Of a stretch of DNA of 31,321 nt, positions 1 through 8,126 are shown piece by piece. The stretch covers positions 1-31,321 of the IMG/VR virus record IMGVR_UViG_3300037487_000254, one strand, 5' to 3'. A program made the position numbers and the translations under genes. Origin of the DNA: a virus. A model generated the notes under the pieces. It was given only the letters and a program-made list of their open reading frames with translations. It was not told the DNA's origin and did no database searches. Position 1 is the stretch's first letter, and every line of letters begins with the position of its first letter.

Positions 1-843
1 AGTTTGTATATCATCAATATTCGTAATAGCATCTACCCATCCTTGTATATCGTTTCTCTTGACAAATATCCCTGCATCTGCGAGACTATCTCTAAAGCCT
101 AGTATATCTGAACAGATAACAGGAATATTGCAACAGAGAGCTTCTATTTGAGCCATTCCGTAACTATCATACTCGCTTGGCGCAATAAGTAGCTTTGTCA
201 TTGCCAAATACTTCCGTATATCATCTACCAATGGGACGTACTTTATGTTTTTGACTTTCTCATCTTTGATCTGGTGATAGTAACCGCCCTGCACTGCTAG
301 AAACTTTGTTTTAGGCATTCTCTTTGCAATCTCTATTAATATCTGACCGCCTTTGTTTTCGTTATGGTTTATAAGCGTTACATATTCAGCGTCTGGTCTA
401 TCAGTTGAGTAATCTCTGTAATCTATTGGAGCATACAAAGTGTAGGTTTCCTGATTGTAGTTTAATTCTCGCTTTGTGTTTTGGCAGTTGTAAACTGTGT
501 ACACATTCGGTCTGATATTTACCTGCGGATAACCTACGTTATTATGAGCAAAGTTTATTACCTTTTTAGCTTTTAGCCTTTGCTTATTCATTGCATAGTA
601 AGTGCCAGATAGTTGGCAGAATACTAAATCTGCCCAGTCCCACAAATTATTATGGCAGTCTTTGTAATTATCTTTAGCCTTGTAGATTTCTATGCCCTCA
701 AAACTGTAATTCTCAGGGCATCTAGTAACGGCCTTTACCTCGTGACCTTTACTCATTAAATACTTTACAACGCGATGCAGATAGATTTCAGATCCTGCCC
801 TCTGGTGTGGTAAGTAAATGCCTGGACTTAATAGGATTTTCAT
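1..843 (-). CDS. Glycosyltransferase, GT4/group 1 type, partial (C-terminus off the left edge)
   Basis: This frame is open from an ATG at 843 to the window edge, giving 281 visible residues. It starts MKILLSPGIYLPHQRAGSE, the usual opening of GT-B fold group 1 glycosyltransferases: a first beta strand followed by a loop that contacts the donor. Near the visible end it carries a segment PSEYDSYGMAQIEAL, matching the D/E-x7-E nucleotide-sugar binding motif of the family, followed by NIPVICSD. The enzyme would move a sugar from a nucleotide donor to an unknown acceptor in the cytoplasm. The start overlaps the stop of the upstream gene as ATGA, so both are probably translated from one message. 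It is the last visible gene of a five-gene glycosyltransferase block; the target may be phage structural protein, phage DNA or host surface sugar, and the sequence does not decide. Confidence 0.85.
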   Translation of the reverse strand, partial: MKILLSPGIYLPHQRAGSEIYLHRVVKYLMSKGHEVKAVTRCPENYSFEGIEIYKAKDNYKDCHNNLWDWADLVFCQLSGTYYAMNKQRLKAKKVINFAHNNVGYPQVNIRPNVYTVYNCQNTKRELNYNQETYTLYAPIDYRDYSTDRPDAEYVTLINHNENKGGQILIEIAKRMPKTKFLAVQGGYYHQIKDEKVKNIKYVPLVDDIRKYLAMTKLLIAPSEYDSYGMAQIEALCCNIPVICSDILGFRDSLADAGIFVKRNDIQGWVDAITNIDDIQT

Positions 844-1445
844 GTTACCGGTATAAACAGATATGGTCTTTGTATCTTTAATGTTCTGCCATCGTAATTA
901 TGCAAATCGCTTCGATGGTAATGTATAGCTTGTATTCGACTAGCAGGATTATACAATGCATACCCAGCGCTATGTAACTCATAGGCTATTCTGTTATCAC
1001 AACCGGGTATGCCTAAATAGAAATCGCAAAAATTAACATTTCGCATCTTGCCTCTAAATATCCAGACATCTTGACTAAATCTCTCATTGTGTAGCTTTAG
1101 ACCTCCCGGCTTATCATCCCATCTACTTAGCGCTATGCATTGGCGCTCATATAATGTTAGGTTACTCAGCGTATGATTAAAATAAATATCCGTATTGGCA
1201 ACTATTGATATATCTTCTCTGCTTGTTACTGTTCTATCAATTAAGTTAAAAAAGTCCCTATATGTCGGTCTTTTAAATGGTATAATTACCAATTTGTCAG
1301 ATTTTGGCAACTTAACCTGACCCTCTACGAATAAATAAATTTTATTAATATGCGGATTAGCTAAATTCTTATTTAAGCAATATATTAACTCTTTTTGCCT
1401 AACTGCGCTTTTATCTGTGTAAATTGAAGTAAAAAGATTAATCAT
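840..1445 (-). CDS. Glycosyltransferase-like protein, 201 aa
   Basis: The protein has 201 residues and no signal peptide or membrane segment. Residues 79-90 read ISIVANTDIYFN: a hydrophobic strand ending in an acidic NTDIYF motif, which resembles the metal and nucleotide-sugar site of GT-A fold glycosyltransferases. A later GIPGCDNRIAYELHSAGY segment and an HYHRSD motif near the C-terminus resemble small phage and Bacteroidota proteins annotated as glycosyltransferases. It overlaps its upstream neighbour by 8 nt and its downstream neighbour by ATGA, placing it inside the sugar-transfer block. Donor and acceptor cannot be read from the sequence. The family assignment is inferred from the acidic motif plus context; it could be an accessory protein of the block. 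Confidence 0.6.
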   Translation of the reverse strand: MINLFTSIYTDKSAVRQKELIYCLNKNLANPHINKIYLFVEGQVKLPKSDKLVIIPFKRPTYRDFFNLIDRTVTSREDISIVANTDIYFNHTLSNLTLYERQCIALSRWDDKPGGLKLHNERFSQDVWIFRGKMRNVNFCDFYLGIPGCDNRIAYELHSAGYALYNPASRIQAIHYHRSDLHNYDGRTLKIQRPYLFIPVT

Positions 1446-2004
1446 ACTGATTTATTATTTCTTTATAATTTTTATGGTATTTATCTATGGCATGATACCC
1501 AACAGATCCATATTCAAACTCTGTTTCTACCGCAAACTTATTGCAGGTTTCTTTATCGGGCAACTTATACCCCAGATGCCGCATCATGTTACAAAAGTAA
1601 ATATCTTCATTGCCATGTACTGCCATTCCTTGATAAGGATGATTTAAACAAATTTCGTGCATAACTTTAGGATTGCGAATACTTAAACCTCCATTCATGC
1701 AACCTGGTATGTTCTTAATCCACGCTCCGATAAAATCCCATTCCAAAAACTCCTCAATCCCATCTTTAAGTAATCCAGAATCATGTTGAAACACTAGCAC
1801 CCGGTCAAACCTACAACCACGCCAAAAACTAGGATTAGTCAAGATACTATTATAAATCTGAGGAGTTTTTATTTGGTAAATACCATCTTCATACGGCGGT
1901 CTAATATTAAATACATCCCATGAGTTAGGTATAAACCTTTGATGCCTTTCGATTGCTTCCTGAGCCACATCTTCCCGATCATCAACTATTATAGCTGCAT
2001 TCAT
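1438..2004 (-). CDS. DUF5672-type glycosyltransferase-like protein
   Basis: This 188-residue protein resembles the DUF5672 family, often found beside glycosyltransferases in capsule, polysaccharide and phage cargo loci. Recognisable blocks are RVLVFQHDSGLL (about residues 68-79), EWDFIGAWIKNIPGCMNGGLSIR (88-110), HGNEDIYF (130-137), the FAVETEF segment (157-163) and GYHAID (169-174). The acidic FQHD and EDIY positions are candidates for metal or donor binding. There is no signal peptide, so the protein should be cytoplasmic. The start overlaps the stop of the upstream gene by ATGA and the stop overlaps the next gene by 8 nt. Fold and enzymatic activity are inferred from family resemblance; the sugar and acceptor are unknown. 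Confidence 0.75.
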   Translation of the reverse strand: MNAAIIVDDREDVAQEAIERHQRFIPNSWDVFNIRPPYEDGIYQIKTPQIYNSILTNPSFWRGCRFDRVLVFQHDSGLLKDGIEEFLEWDFIGAWIKNIPGCMNGGLSIRNPKVMHEICLNHPYQGMAVHGNEDIYFCNMMRHLGYKLPDKETCNKFAVETEFEYGSVGYHAIDKYHKNYKEIINQYD

Positions 2005-2747
2005 ACTAATTCTTTGTTGTAATTATGATGGCTTTTTAAATAGCTTGGCAAAATTGATTTATCAAATGGGACAGGATTCCAAAGGTTTAAGGCTACACAA
2101 TGCACATCACCAAACTGCTTACTAGGTTTCCATTTATAGAAACATTCATTTAGCCAGTCTTTACGGACCTCGTGAGCGTGACCAAATACATTATACTTGT
2201 ATCTCATAATAGGCTCAGGTTGACAAGTACTAAAATGATAGATAGTCTGCTTTAGGTTTAAATCCTGAGTATGTTCTTTTCTATGCAGATTCTCTAATCT
2301 AATCGGTCTGAATCCATCATAACAAGCATAGTCAAAAGAGCGCCAAAAATTAATAAAACCGTCAATTCCATAAAATCTATCAATTCCCCAATATGCATAC
2401 TTAAATGATGCTTCTAATTCATCTGTTTTGTACACCTCATCCGAATCTACTGTAAGCACCAAATCATAGCCATCTGAGTATTTATATTTAACTGCTCTAT
2501 GCTCACTTTCCGCTCCATATCGTTCCTCTCTATGCCAAATCATCTTATCACCTAATACGCTTTGGCAGATGCTAAAAATATAGCCTTCTGAATCTGGACA
2601 TTGCAGTAGCGTTCCATGACCTTGCGATGGTAAAACGCTATAAGCTATAACCATTTTATCTACGTTATGCACAACGGACATAAGAGCCTCACGCAGATAA
2701 TCACCTGCGTAGTGAATTGTCATAAAACCTAAGACTTTAATTTCCAT
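2001..2747 (-). CDS. Glycosyltransferase family 2-like protein
   Basis: The 248-residue product starts MEIKVLGFMTIHYAGDYLRE and has an LVLTVDSDEVY segment at residues 97-106. The DSD there is a good candidate for the DxD metal and nucleotide-sugar motif of GT-A glycosyltransferases, and the opening resembles the first strand and helix of that fold. Aromatic and His-rich segments follow (for example SFDYACYDGFRPIRL and HYHNYN-like residues near the end). No membrane segment is visible. It overlaps the upstream gene by 19 nt and the downstream gene by 4 nt, so it belongs to the same translationally coupled block. A glycosyltransferase role is likely; specificity is unknown. Confidence 0.7.
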   Translation of the reverse strand: MEIKVLGFMTIHYAGDYLREALMSVVHNVDKMVIAYSVLPSQGHGTLLQCPDSEGYIFSICQSVLGDKMIWHREERYGAESEHRAVKYKYSDGYDLVLTVDSDEVYKTDELEASFKYAYWGIDRFYGIDGFINFWRSFDYACYDGFRPIRLENLHRKEHTQDLNLKQTIYHFSTCQPEPIMRYKYNVFGHAHEVRKDWLNECFYKWKPSKQFGDVHCVALNLWNPVPFDKSILPSYLKSHHNYNKELV

Positions 2748-3643
2748 TGTATTATATTTTTAACCATTGAATCAAATGTGTAATTCTCTTTGACAAACTC
2801 ATTGCCTTGCTTTGCTATTAAGTCCCGCTCCTCTTTATGGTCATCCAGATAGTATCTTAATAGTACCATTAAATCATAAAGGCTATTCCATGTCCTTACA
2901 TGAACGTGATCTATAAAAGGCATATTAGGGTATGCTTTGCATAAACAGAACGCTCCAGATCCTAGTATTCTGTATATCCTATCTGAACTATATGAGTCCT
3001 CATCATAATGGCTTAGATTGATTGCTATCTTGGTTGCTCTGTATGCCTTAGCCTCCTCAGCCTGAGAATGGTTATAATTACCCGATACATTAAACCAGTT
3101 ATTTCCATAAACGCCATACCTATTGCCAAAGTGTTTATTTAGCATCGTATTCATTTCAATCCTTAACCTGCTTAACGGAAATTTATCACCTCCGTAATTA
3201 TTACCGAAAAAAGAAATCTCTTTGCAATTACCTATCTCACCTTCTGGTGTATAAATCTCAGGATCGTATCCAATCTCTAAATAACCTCCGTTTGATACGT
3301 TCCTTACATCTCGCATATTAGAGAACAATGTTTTATCTACATAAGGAGCCATCTGTATCATCCATCCTGGCGTTTCATTTCTTATATCGCCGTTCCAATT
3401 ACAAATCCATGCGCCTGTTTCTTTCATAGCCTTAACAGTCTCTATCTGAATAATGTTAGGTGCTTGAATTTGCATAAAGATTATATCAGGCATAAACTCT
3501 CTAGCTATTCTGACTGCTTCTTGGTTTACATCTTTTGCACCTGTTGATAATTCTATGTAATCATCACAATTAGCTAAAAAGGCTTTACGTGCCGAATCAT
3601 TGGGAGGAGGTGCAACCATTAATCCTAAATGGAAAATTCTCAT
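2729..3643 (-). CDS. CgeB-like glycosyltransferase, GT-B fold
   Basis: The 304-residue product has the layout of CgeB-like and Glyco_trans_1_2 proteins. An N-terminal half includes AREFMPDIIFMQIQ (about residues 47-60) and WNGDIRNETPGWM (83-95). The C-terminal half has KISFFGNNYGGDKFPLS-like, AINLSHYDEDSYSSDR and RILGSGAFCLCKAYP, followed by a C-terminal helix ending VKNIIQWKLKS. The GSGAFCL segment corresponds to the donor-binding turn of the second Rossmann-like domain. It is the first glycosyltransferase of the block in transcription order, overlapping the small upstream gene by 4 nt. Donor and acceptor cannot be predicted. The family call is fairly secure. Confidence 0.75.
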   Translation of the reverse strand: MRIFHLGLMVAPPPNDSARKAFLANCDDYIELSTGAKDVNQEAVRIAREFMPDIIFMQIQAPNIIQIETVKAMKETGAWICNWNGDIRNETPGWMIQMAPYVDKTLFSNMRDVRNVSNGGYLEIGYDPEIYTPEGEIGNCKEISFFGNNYGGDKFPLSRLRIEMNTMLNKHFGNRYGVYGNNWFNVSGNYNHSQAEEAKAYRATKIAINLSHYDEDSYSSDRIYRILGSGAFCLCKAYPNMPFIDHVHVRTWNSLYDLMVLLRYYLDDHKEERDLIAKQGNEFVKENYTFDSMVKNIIQWKLKS

Positions 3644-3816
3644 ATTTTACGGATGTTATCCCAATCTCTTAGGAACTCTAATATTGATGGGTAATTAACT
3701 CGCCCTGCACCGCACTTTCTGCGAACATGAATCCAACCATTTATAACGCCAATACAGATTTTATACTCTTCATTCTTGTATAATCCTGCTTCACCGATAA
3801 AGTTGGCTTTAAACAT
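3640..3816 (-). CDS. Small hypothetical protein, 58 aa
   Basis: The ATG at 3816 gives MFKANFIGEAGLYKNEEYKI and 58 residues; a slightly longer reading would need a TTG two codons earlier and is less likely. The protein is basic near its C-terminus (HVRRKCGAGRVNYPS) and has one Cys. No known domain is recognised. It is the first gene after the capsid-operon terminator and overlaps the next glycosyltransferase by ATGA, so it probably starts the glycosyltransferase message. A TACATTTG box lies at 3820-3827, only a few bases before the ATG, which would make the mRNA nearly leaderless if used. Confidence 0.55.
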   Translation of the reverse strand: MFKANFIGEAGLYKNEEYKICIGVINGWIHVRRKCGAGRVNYPSILEFLRDWDNIRKI

Positions 3817-3841
3817 AAACAAATGTACTTATTTTAATAAC

Positions 3842-3873
3842 AAAAAAAAACCTGCCGATTTCTCGACAGGCTT
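3842..3873 (-). terminator. Rho-independent terminator after the capsid gene
   Basis: On the minus strand an 8 bp stem CCTGTCGA / TCGGCAGG, with one G-T wobble, closes a GAAA tetraloop. It is followed at once by a run of nine T. The stem can be extended by A-T pairs at its base. It lies 23 bases past the capsid stop codon and is the best terminator in the window. It separates the structural operon from the glycosyltransferase block. Confidence 0.92.
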
Positions 3874-3895
3874 TCCCCCATAAACACTAAAAAAG

Positions 3896-5098
3896 TTAGC
3901 TTGGATTAGCATTAAGTGAACCAGTCACAAATGCATCAGTATAGTAAATAGGAAGTGCTATACGACCCTCAACACGAACTGTAATTTTGTTCTCACGAAC
4001 GTTAGTACCATCTTCCTCAAAGAACCTAACAATCGGATTCTCACGAACATAAAGCTGAGCACCTTTTGACCAATCTCCAACAAGGTACTTAGAATCACTC
4101 ATTGCAGTAGATTTGAATACCGGAATACCTGAAATAAACATTTGACCATTTACAGAGGTTACAGTTCCTAGTCCTGGCAAAGTGTAATCATTGGTAGTTC
4201 CTCTAGTAAGTAATAGAGCATAGTACTGCTCAGGACTTAACAAGATACCATTTGCAGAGTGATTGTTTCCATCAACTTGTGCAATTGAATCAACCAACTT
4301 CTCAACCTGAATAGTACGGAAACCTGAGTAAGCCTCAGCATTGGTAATCAAACCACCTAACTGTGGAGATACACCAGTTCCGTTCAATAATTGATTATCT
4401 TCTGCATCAAGGTATTGCTCAAGTAAACGAGACTGAAGGTATGAACGCATTGCAGAGATATCATCAAGCGCCTTGCGTGTGATACGCAAGTAACCTGCAA
4501 TAAACTCAGAAGGTGCAACCTCTTCTGTCAAATCATAGTCAATCTGTGATTTGCTTCCTGAGTTATCTGCCCATGCTCCAACTGATCCCTCAGAACCTGT
4601 TTCTTGCAAGTAGTGAATTGCAGAAGTAGTCATAACTCCAGCATCTAGTAATGATCTGATGTGCAACTTACGCGGTGCAGCTGGGATAATGCCCGGTAGC
4701 ATCTGTACGTTTGCAGCAGCTAGATCAGTAATATTAGATAGTGACATATCGCCAACTGTCTTTAACTCCATTGCAAATGACTTAATCTCTTTTCTTTTGA
4801 ATTTCTCCAAATTATCAAGGTTCTCATCCATTGCAGTAGCAAAAGCCTGTTTGAAAGAAACTGGCGCTTTACTTTGAGCATCCATTTTAATTCTATTGTT
4901 TTCTGATTTGGCTTCAAGCAATGCTTTGTCCATTTCATCAAATTTAACAGTCGTAGATTTTTGCAATTCTTCTAGCTTTAAATCTGCTGCCTTTGTAGCT
5001 TCGCTGATAGCGTTTGAGATGATAGTCTTTGCTTCATCTAATGTTTTGGCTTTGTTTGCATCTAGCAACTCCTGAGCCTTTAATTCTAAATTGTCCAT
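3896..5098 (-). CDS. HK97-family major capsid protein
   Basis: The 400-residue protein has the organisation of HK97-fold major capsid proteins. Residues 1 to about 80 are charged, Ala/Lys/Glu-rich and predicted coiled coil (AKTLDEAKTIISNAISEATK). This matches the scaffolding delta domain that is cut away during maturation. The shell part follows, with typical segments such as APSEFIAGYLRITRKALDD, LQSRLLEQYLDAEDNQLLNG, ISGIPVFKSTAM and the C-terminal NKITVRVEGRIALPI. It is translated two bases after the protease gene, as usual for this pair, and is the last gene before the strong terminator. Unlike most relatives it is not followed by connector genes. It assembles the icosahedral head around the portal; the exact cleavage site is not identified. 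Confidence 0.95.
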   Translation of the reverse strand: MDNLELKAQELLDANKAKTLDEAKTIISNAISEATKAADLKLEELQKSTTVKFDEMDKALLEAKSENNRIKMDAQSKAPVSFKQAFATAMDENLDNLEKFKRKEIKSFAMELKTVGDMSLSNITDLAAANVQMLPGIIPAAPRKLHIRSLLDAGVMTTSAIHYLQETGSEGSVGAWADNSGSKSQIDYDLTEEVAPSEFIAGYLRITRKALDDISAMRSYLQSRLLEQYLDAEDNQLLNGTGVSPQLGGLITNAEAYSGFRTIQVEKLVDSIAQVDGNNHSANGILLSPEQYYALLLTRGTTNDYTLPGLGTVTSVNGQMFISGIPVFKSTAMSDSKYLVGDWSKGAQLYVRENPIVRFFEEDGTNVRENKITVRVEGRIALPIYYTDAFVTGSLNANPS

Positions 5099-5100
5099 TT

Positions 5101-5808
5101 TTATTTTTTTAAGACGTTAATTAAACTTGTTAATATATTCGGCTCATCAGTTTTATGAGTGGCAATTACCGGCTCTTTATCTAATAGTGAATTTTTACCT
5201 AAATTAAAAGCCTGTAGTTGAAATTGCTTTAATGCAATTTCTAATCTGCCAAACCCTTCATCCGTTAAGCTGCCATCTTTTAGCAACTTAATCATTTTAC
5301 TTATCTGATCATTAATCTCACCCATTGTCAAGGATTTAAACCCTGTAAATGGAGTTTCTGGATTTGCACCCAGAGTGACATTTGATCCCTCGTATAACTT
5401 AATCTCTTTGATCATGCGCATTCCTGTGTTTTGGTCATAATCTGCCTTAATGGTTGAAAAACCAATAGAGTGCTGAACAACAATGCCCTCAGCATATAAT
5501 ACCATCGCATCCTTGCCGTAGCTTGTAGGTGCTATAGAACTCTCAAAGTATATACCTTTATCCTGAGCCTCTAATACCATAGGTTTCCCATGCGGTTGCG
5601 ACCAGTTATGCTGATTCAAAAAGAATATCTCATTTGATCCCATAGGACCACGTTCTGCGATAGTTTTAGTCGCTGCGCCCGGCATGATTATATCATCATC
5701 GTAATCAATATTGCCAAAACTAGCGAAGTAGCCTGTGACTGTCATCCTTTCAGAATCCATGTCCTTAATCTCAGCTTTAAAGTTCTTATATTCTAATAAT
5801 CCTTTCAT
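5101..5808 (-). CDS. HK97-family prohead protease (peptidase S78)
   Basis: The 235-residue product matches the U35/S78 prohead protease family. Residues 24-44 (VTGYFASFGNIDYDDDIIMPG) form the typical N-terminal strand pair. The catalytic His is most likely H67 in LNQHNWSQPHGKP, the nucleophile S114 in QHSIGFST, and E140 in LYEGSNVTLGANP occupies the third catalytic position. The C-terminal 60 residues are helical and unlike the protease core. The protein would trim the capsid delta domain inside the prohead. It lies between MuF and the capsid gene, the standard order, and is separated from the capsid gene by only two bases. A TATATTTG box at 5813-5820 just before its ATG could be a weak internal promoter. 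Confidence 0.93.
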   Translation of the reverse strand: MKGLLEYKNFKAEIKDMDSERMTVTGYFASFGNIDYDDDIIMPGAATKTIAERGPMGSNEIFFLNQHNWSQPHGKPMVLEAQDKGIYFESSIAPTSYGKDAMVLYAEGIVVQHSIGFSTIKADYDQNTGMRMIKEIKLYEGSNVTLGANPETPFTGFKSLTMGEINDQISKMIKLLKDGSLTDEGFGRLEIALKQFQLQAFNLGKNSLLDKEPVIATHKTDEPNILTSLINVLKK

Positions 5809-5832
5809 GTTTCAAATATAGTTATATTTTAA

Positions 5833-6693
5833 TTATCTTTTTAAATAGGGTGCAGTTCTAGGTTTTAGTATTGGTAAACCATCTGCATCCTTTATCGCTT
5901 CGGTAGCCATTACACATCGGCAATTAATAACTTCAGATGCTAACTGACTTGGCGGAGTTCCTAAAGGATCGCCAGGATACATCATTTCAGTAACTGCATT
6001 AGTTTTAGGATCTCTGACCATAAAAGGCTGATTAATTCCTATTCTATCCTGTGTCATTGCTAAATGTGAAAGTCTCGTTCTTTTATCTTTAGTATTAATC
6101 CAAAATTTTGCAACCTCATAATCAGAACTCTCAGCACCTAGATTTATTCCATGATTAGCTGCCGTAGTTGATTCTGTTCGTGCTATCACTAAAGACCTTG
6201 CTCTGTTAAATGCAGGATCATTTAGCGTTTCTTCAAATAGCTTTGCCTGTTCTCTTCTGGACAAATTTTGTCCTAAAATATTGGCTAATAAAGTCTGTAT
6301 CTTATCTCTTGTTGTAGTATCAATTCCTTGCACTTTATTATATCCAATAAATCTAAAGAAATTGACCATCTCCTCATACCATTCGGCATTAAAGAAATCT
6401 ATTATAAAATCCTTTTTAGTTTTAGGTACTGAATTGCGAATCCAGTCATAAGAAAATGTCGCAGCTGATACGCCAACCTTTGTGTAAATTTGTTCTAATC
6501 CTGAATACAAAGGTTTCTGTTGAACTAAGAACTCAATGTATAATTCAATGTTATCGAAATTGTCCTCATTTACAAATTTTGATACTGCACCTGTTTGATC
6601 GTCTAATGCTTTCTTGATGATAGGGTAAGCATAAGCCTCATACTCTTTATGCAGCCTTAAATACGTTTTGTGATATTTAACACTACTTGCCAT
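5833..6693 (-). CDS. MuF-like phage head morphogenesis protein
   Basis: The 286-residue protein carries the C-terminal signature of the SPP1 gp7/Mu F minor head protein family. The helix RSLVIARTESTTAANHG lies at about 167-182. KDKRTRLSH follows at 203-210, and the domain ends with VINCRCVM at 256-262, whose two Cys are conserved in the family. The N-terminal half is helical and predicted to contact the portal. Such proteins are incorporated in few copies near the portal and may enter the cell with the DNA. The start overlaps the portal stop by 11 nt, in the usual portal-MuF-protease-capsid order. Confidence 0.9.
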   Translation of the reverse strand: MASSVKYHKTYLRLHKEYEAYAYPIIKKALDDQTGAVSKFVNEDNFDNIELYIEFLVQQKPLYSGLEQIYTKVGVSAATFSYDWIRNSVPKTKKDFIIDFFNAEWYEEMVNFFRFIGYNKVQGIDTTTRDKIQTLLANILGQNLSRREQAKLFEETLNDPAFNRARSLVIARTESTTAANHGINLGAESSDYEVAKFWINTKDKRTRLSHLAMTQDRIGINQPFMVRDPKTNAVTEMMYPGDPLGTPPSQLASEVINCRCVMATEAIKDADGLPILKPRTAPYLKR

Positions 6694-8125
6694 TTATGGT
6701 TGCATTGTTATACGCCTGATCTAGCGACAGTTCATCAATAGGTACTAAGTTAGCCGGTACATAAATATTCCCCATCTCTGGAGTGCTGATCTTGTCATAA
6801 CCCTGAGCAATTCGTTTCTCATCTGGAGTAATCCAATATGAGTTAGCCAACCATGCAGTAAGCCTTTCCATATCCTCTTGCATCTCAGGATAACTACTAA
6901 AATCAAAATCAAAGTAGTATTTCTTTCCGTATGCCTTAGCGTATGGCTCGCAAACAAACTTGTTGATAGCATCCCTGATCTTGCGAGATAATGGAGCAGT
7001 TGCGTTATAAATTAACTGCTTAGACGCCCAACCCATGTTATTATCCGTAGATGCGGCTTCACTACCTGAAAACTGTATAGGAACGTGAAACGCTGCATAA
7101 ATCTTTCTGGTGTCTATGTTAAGTGATTCGATTAACTGCAAATCAGTTGATGGCATTCCTATCTGTGTCCATTTTAAAGGCCCTGAACTAGGGAAAATCC
7201 GATCCATTAAAGTCTCGCCACGTTTAGCCTCTACAAATTTCTCCTTTAGCACATTCATCTGATCTTTAGTCAAACTTGCACCCGGTCCATCTGGTGAGAT
7301 AAAACCATAAGCGCCTCCATTACGTATCTGCTTTAATAATTCGGCATCACCCTCATTTTCTTTTAGTACATTTCGGTAAATAGCTTTTATTGGTGATTGT
7401 CCATAAAGTTGCGCACCTGTCAGAGTAAAATCAGGATTAAAGGATTTAAAGTGAACAACTTGATTAGCCGGTATTGGAACTTCGGTCATGTAAACAGATC
7501 GCATCTGATAGCCTTTTATTGGCTCAAACATTCCGCCAGAGATAATCTCTATAAACTGACTAGGCAAAGAGTATAACTGTGACCAGATTTGTTTCTCGGT
7601 CATTGCAGGATCCTTGCCATTCCCAAAGATATATCCATCGCCAGTACATAAGAAAAAACCTGCTAAATCAGTCATCCACTCTTCATACGTTTGCTGTGGA
7701 TTAGGTTTTGCTAATAAGTCAAGAATTGGATTGCTTTCAACTTGATTAAACATCTGCTCTTTTAACTGCAATGTTCGCATCTTAGCAGTCGGGCCATCAG
7801 CCATTGACATATTTTCATAAACCTTGAGATCCTTTTTAGTCACACCCTCTTTAATCTCATAAAGACAATAAGCGCATTCAGATATTTTCTTTGAGATAAT
7901 ATCAATGCAAGTATAAACATCTGCGTTTTTCTTAAATCCTTCATCTACAAACTTTACCTTATCTTCAAAATCAACTATAACCTGATTATTGCCAATCCAT
8001 CCAAAAACATTCTGGTTGTAAAGGTTAGCGGTTATTTGTTGTTGAAGTCCAGGCATTAAAGCCTCTAGCTGAGAGGTAGCTGCTTTATCTATGTCAGCTT
8101 TAAATATTTTAGAAAATAAGCCCAT
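6683..8125 (-). CDS. Phage portal protein, HK97 type
   Basis: Starting at the ATG at 8125 the protein has 480 residues. An upstream TTG at 8140 would add five residues but overlaps the terminase stop and is less plausible. It matches the HK97-type portal family: an N-terminal region VYTCIDIISKKISECAYCLY, the wing segment NPILDLLAKPNPQQTYEEWM, the VVHFKSFNPD motif, and the clip/crown region with TDNNMGWASKQLIYNA and DAINKFVCEP. Twelve copies would form the DNA channel at one capsid vertex, bind large terminase during packaging and the connectors afterwards. It begins one base after the terminase stop and overlaps MuF by 11 nt. Confidence 0.94.
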   Translation of the reverse strand: MGLFSKIFKADIDKAATSQLEALMPGLQQQITANLYNQNVFGWIGNNQVIVDFEDKVKFVDEGFKKNADVYTCIDIISKKISECAYCLYEIKEGVTKKDLKVYENMSMADGPTAKMRTLQLKEQMFNQVESNPILDLLAKPNPQQTYEEWMTDLAGFFLCTGDGYIFGNGKDPAMTEKQIWSQLYSLPSQFIEIISGGMFEPIKGYQMRSVYMTEVPIPANQVVHFKSFNPDFTLTGAQLYGQSPIKAIYRNVLKENEGDAELLKQIRNGGAYGFISPDGPGASLTKDQMNVLKEKFVEAKRGETLMDRIFPSSGPLKWTQIGMPSTDLQLIESLNIDTRKIYAAFHVPIQFSGSEAASTDNNMGWASKQLIYNATAPLSRKIRDAINKFVCEPYAKAYGKKYYFDFDFSSYPEMQEDMERLTAWLANSYWITPDEKRIAQGYDKISTPEMGNIYVPANLVPIDELSLDQAYNNATINGK

Positions 8126-8126
8126 T

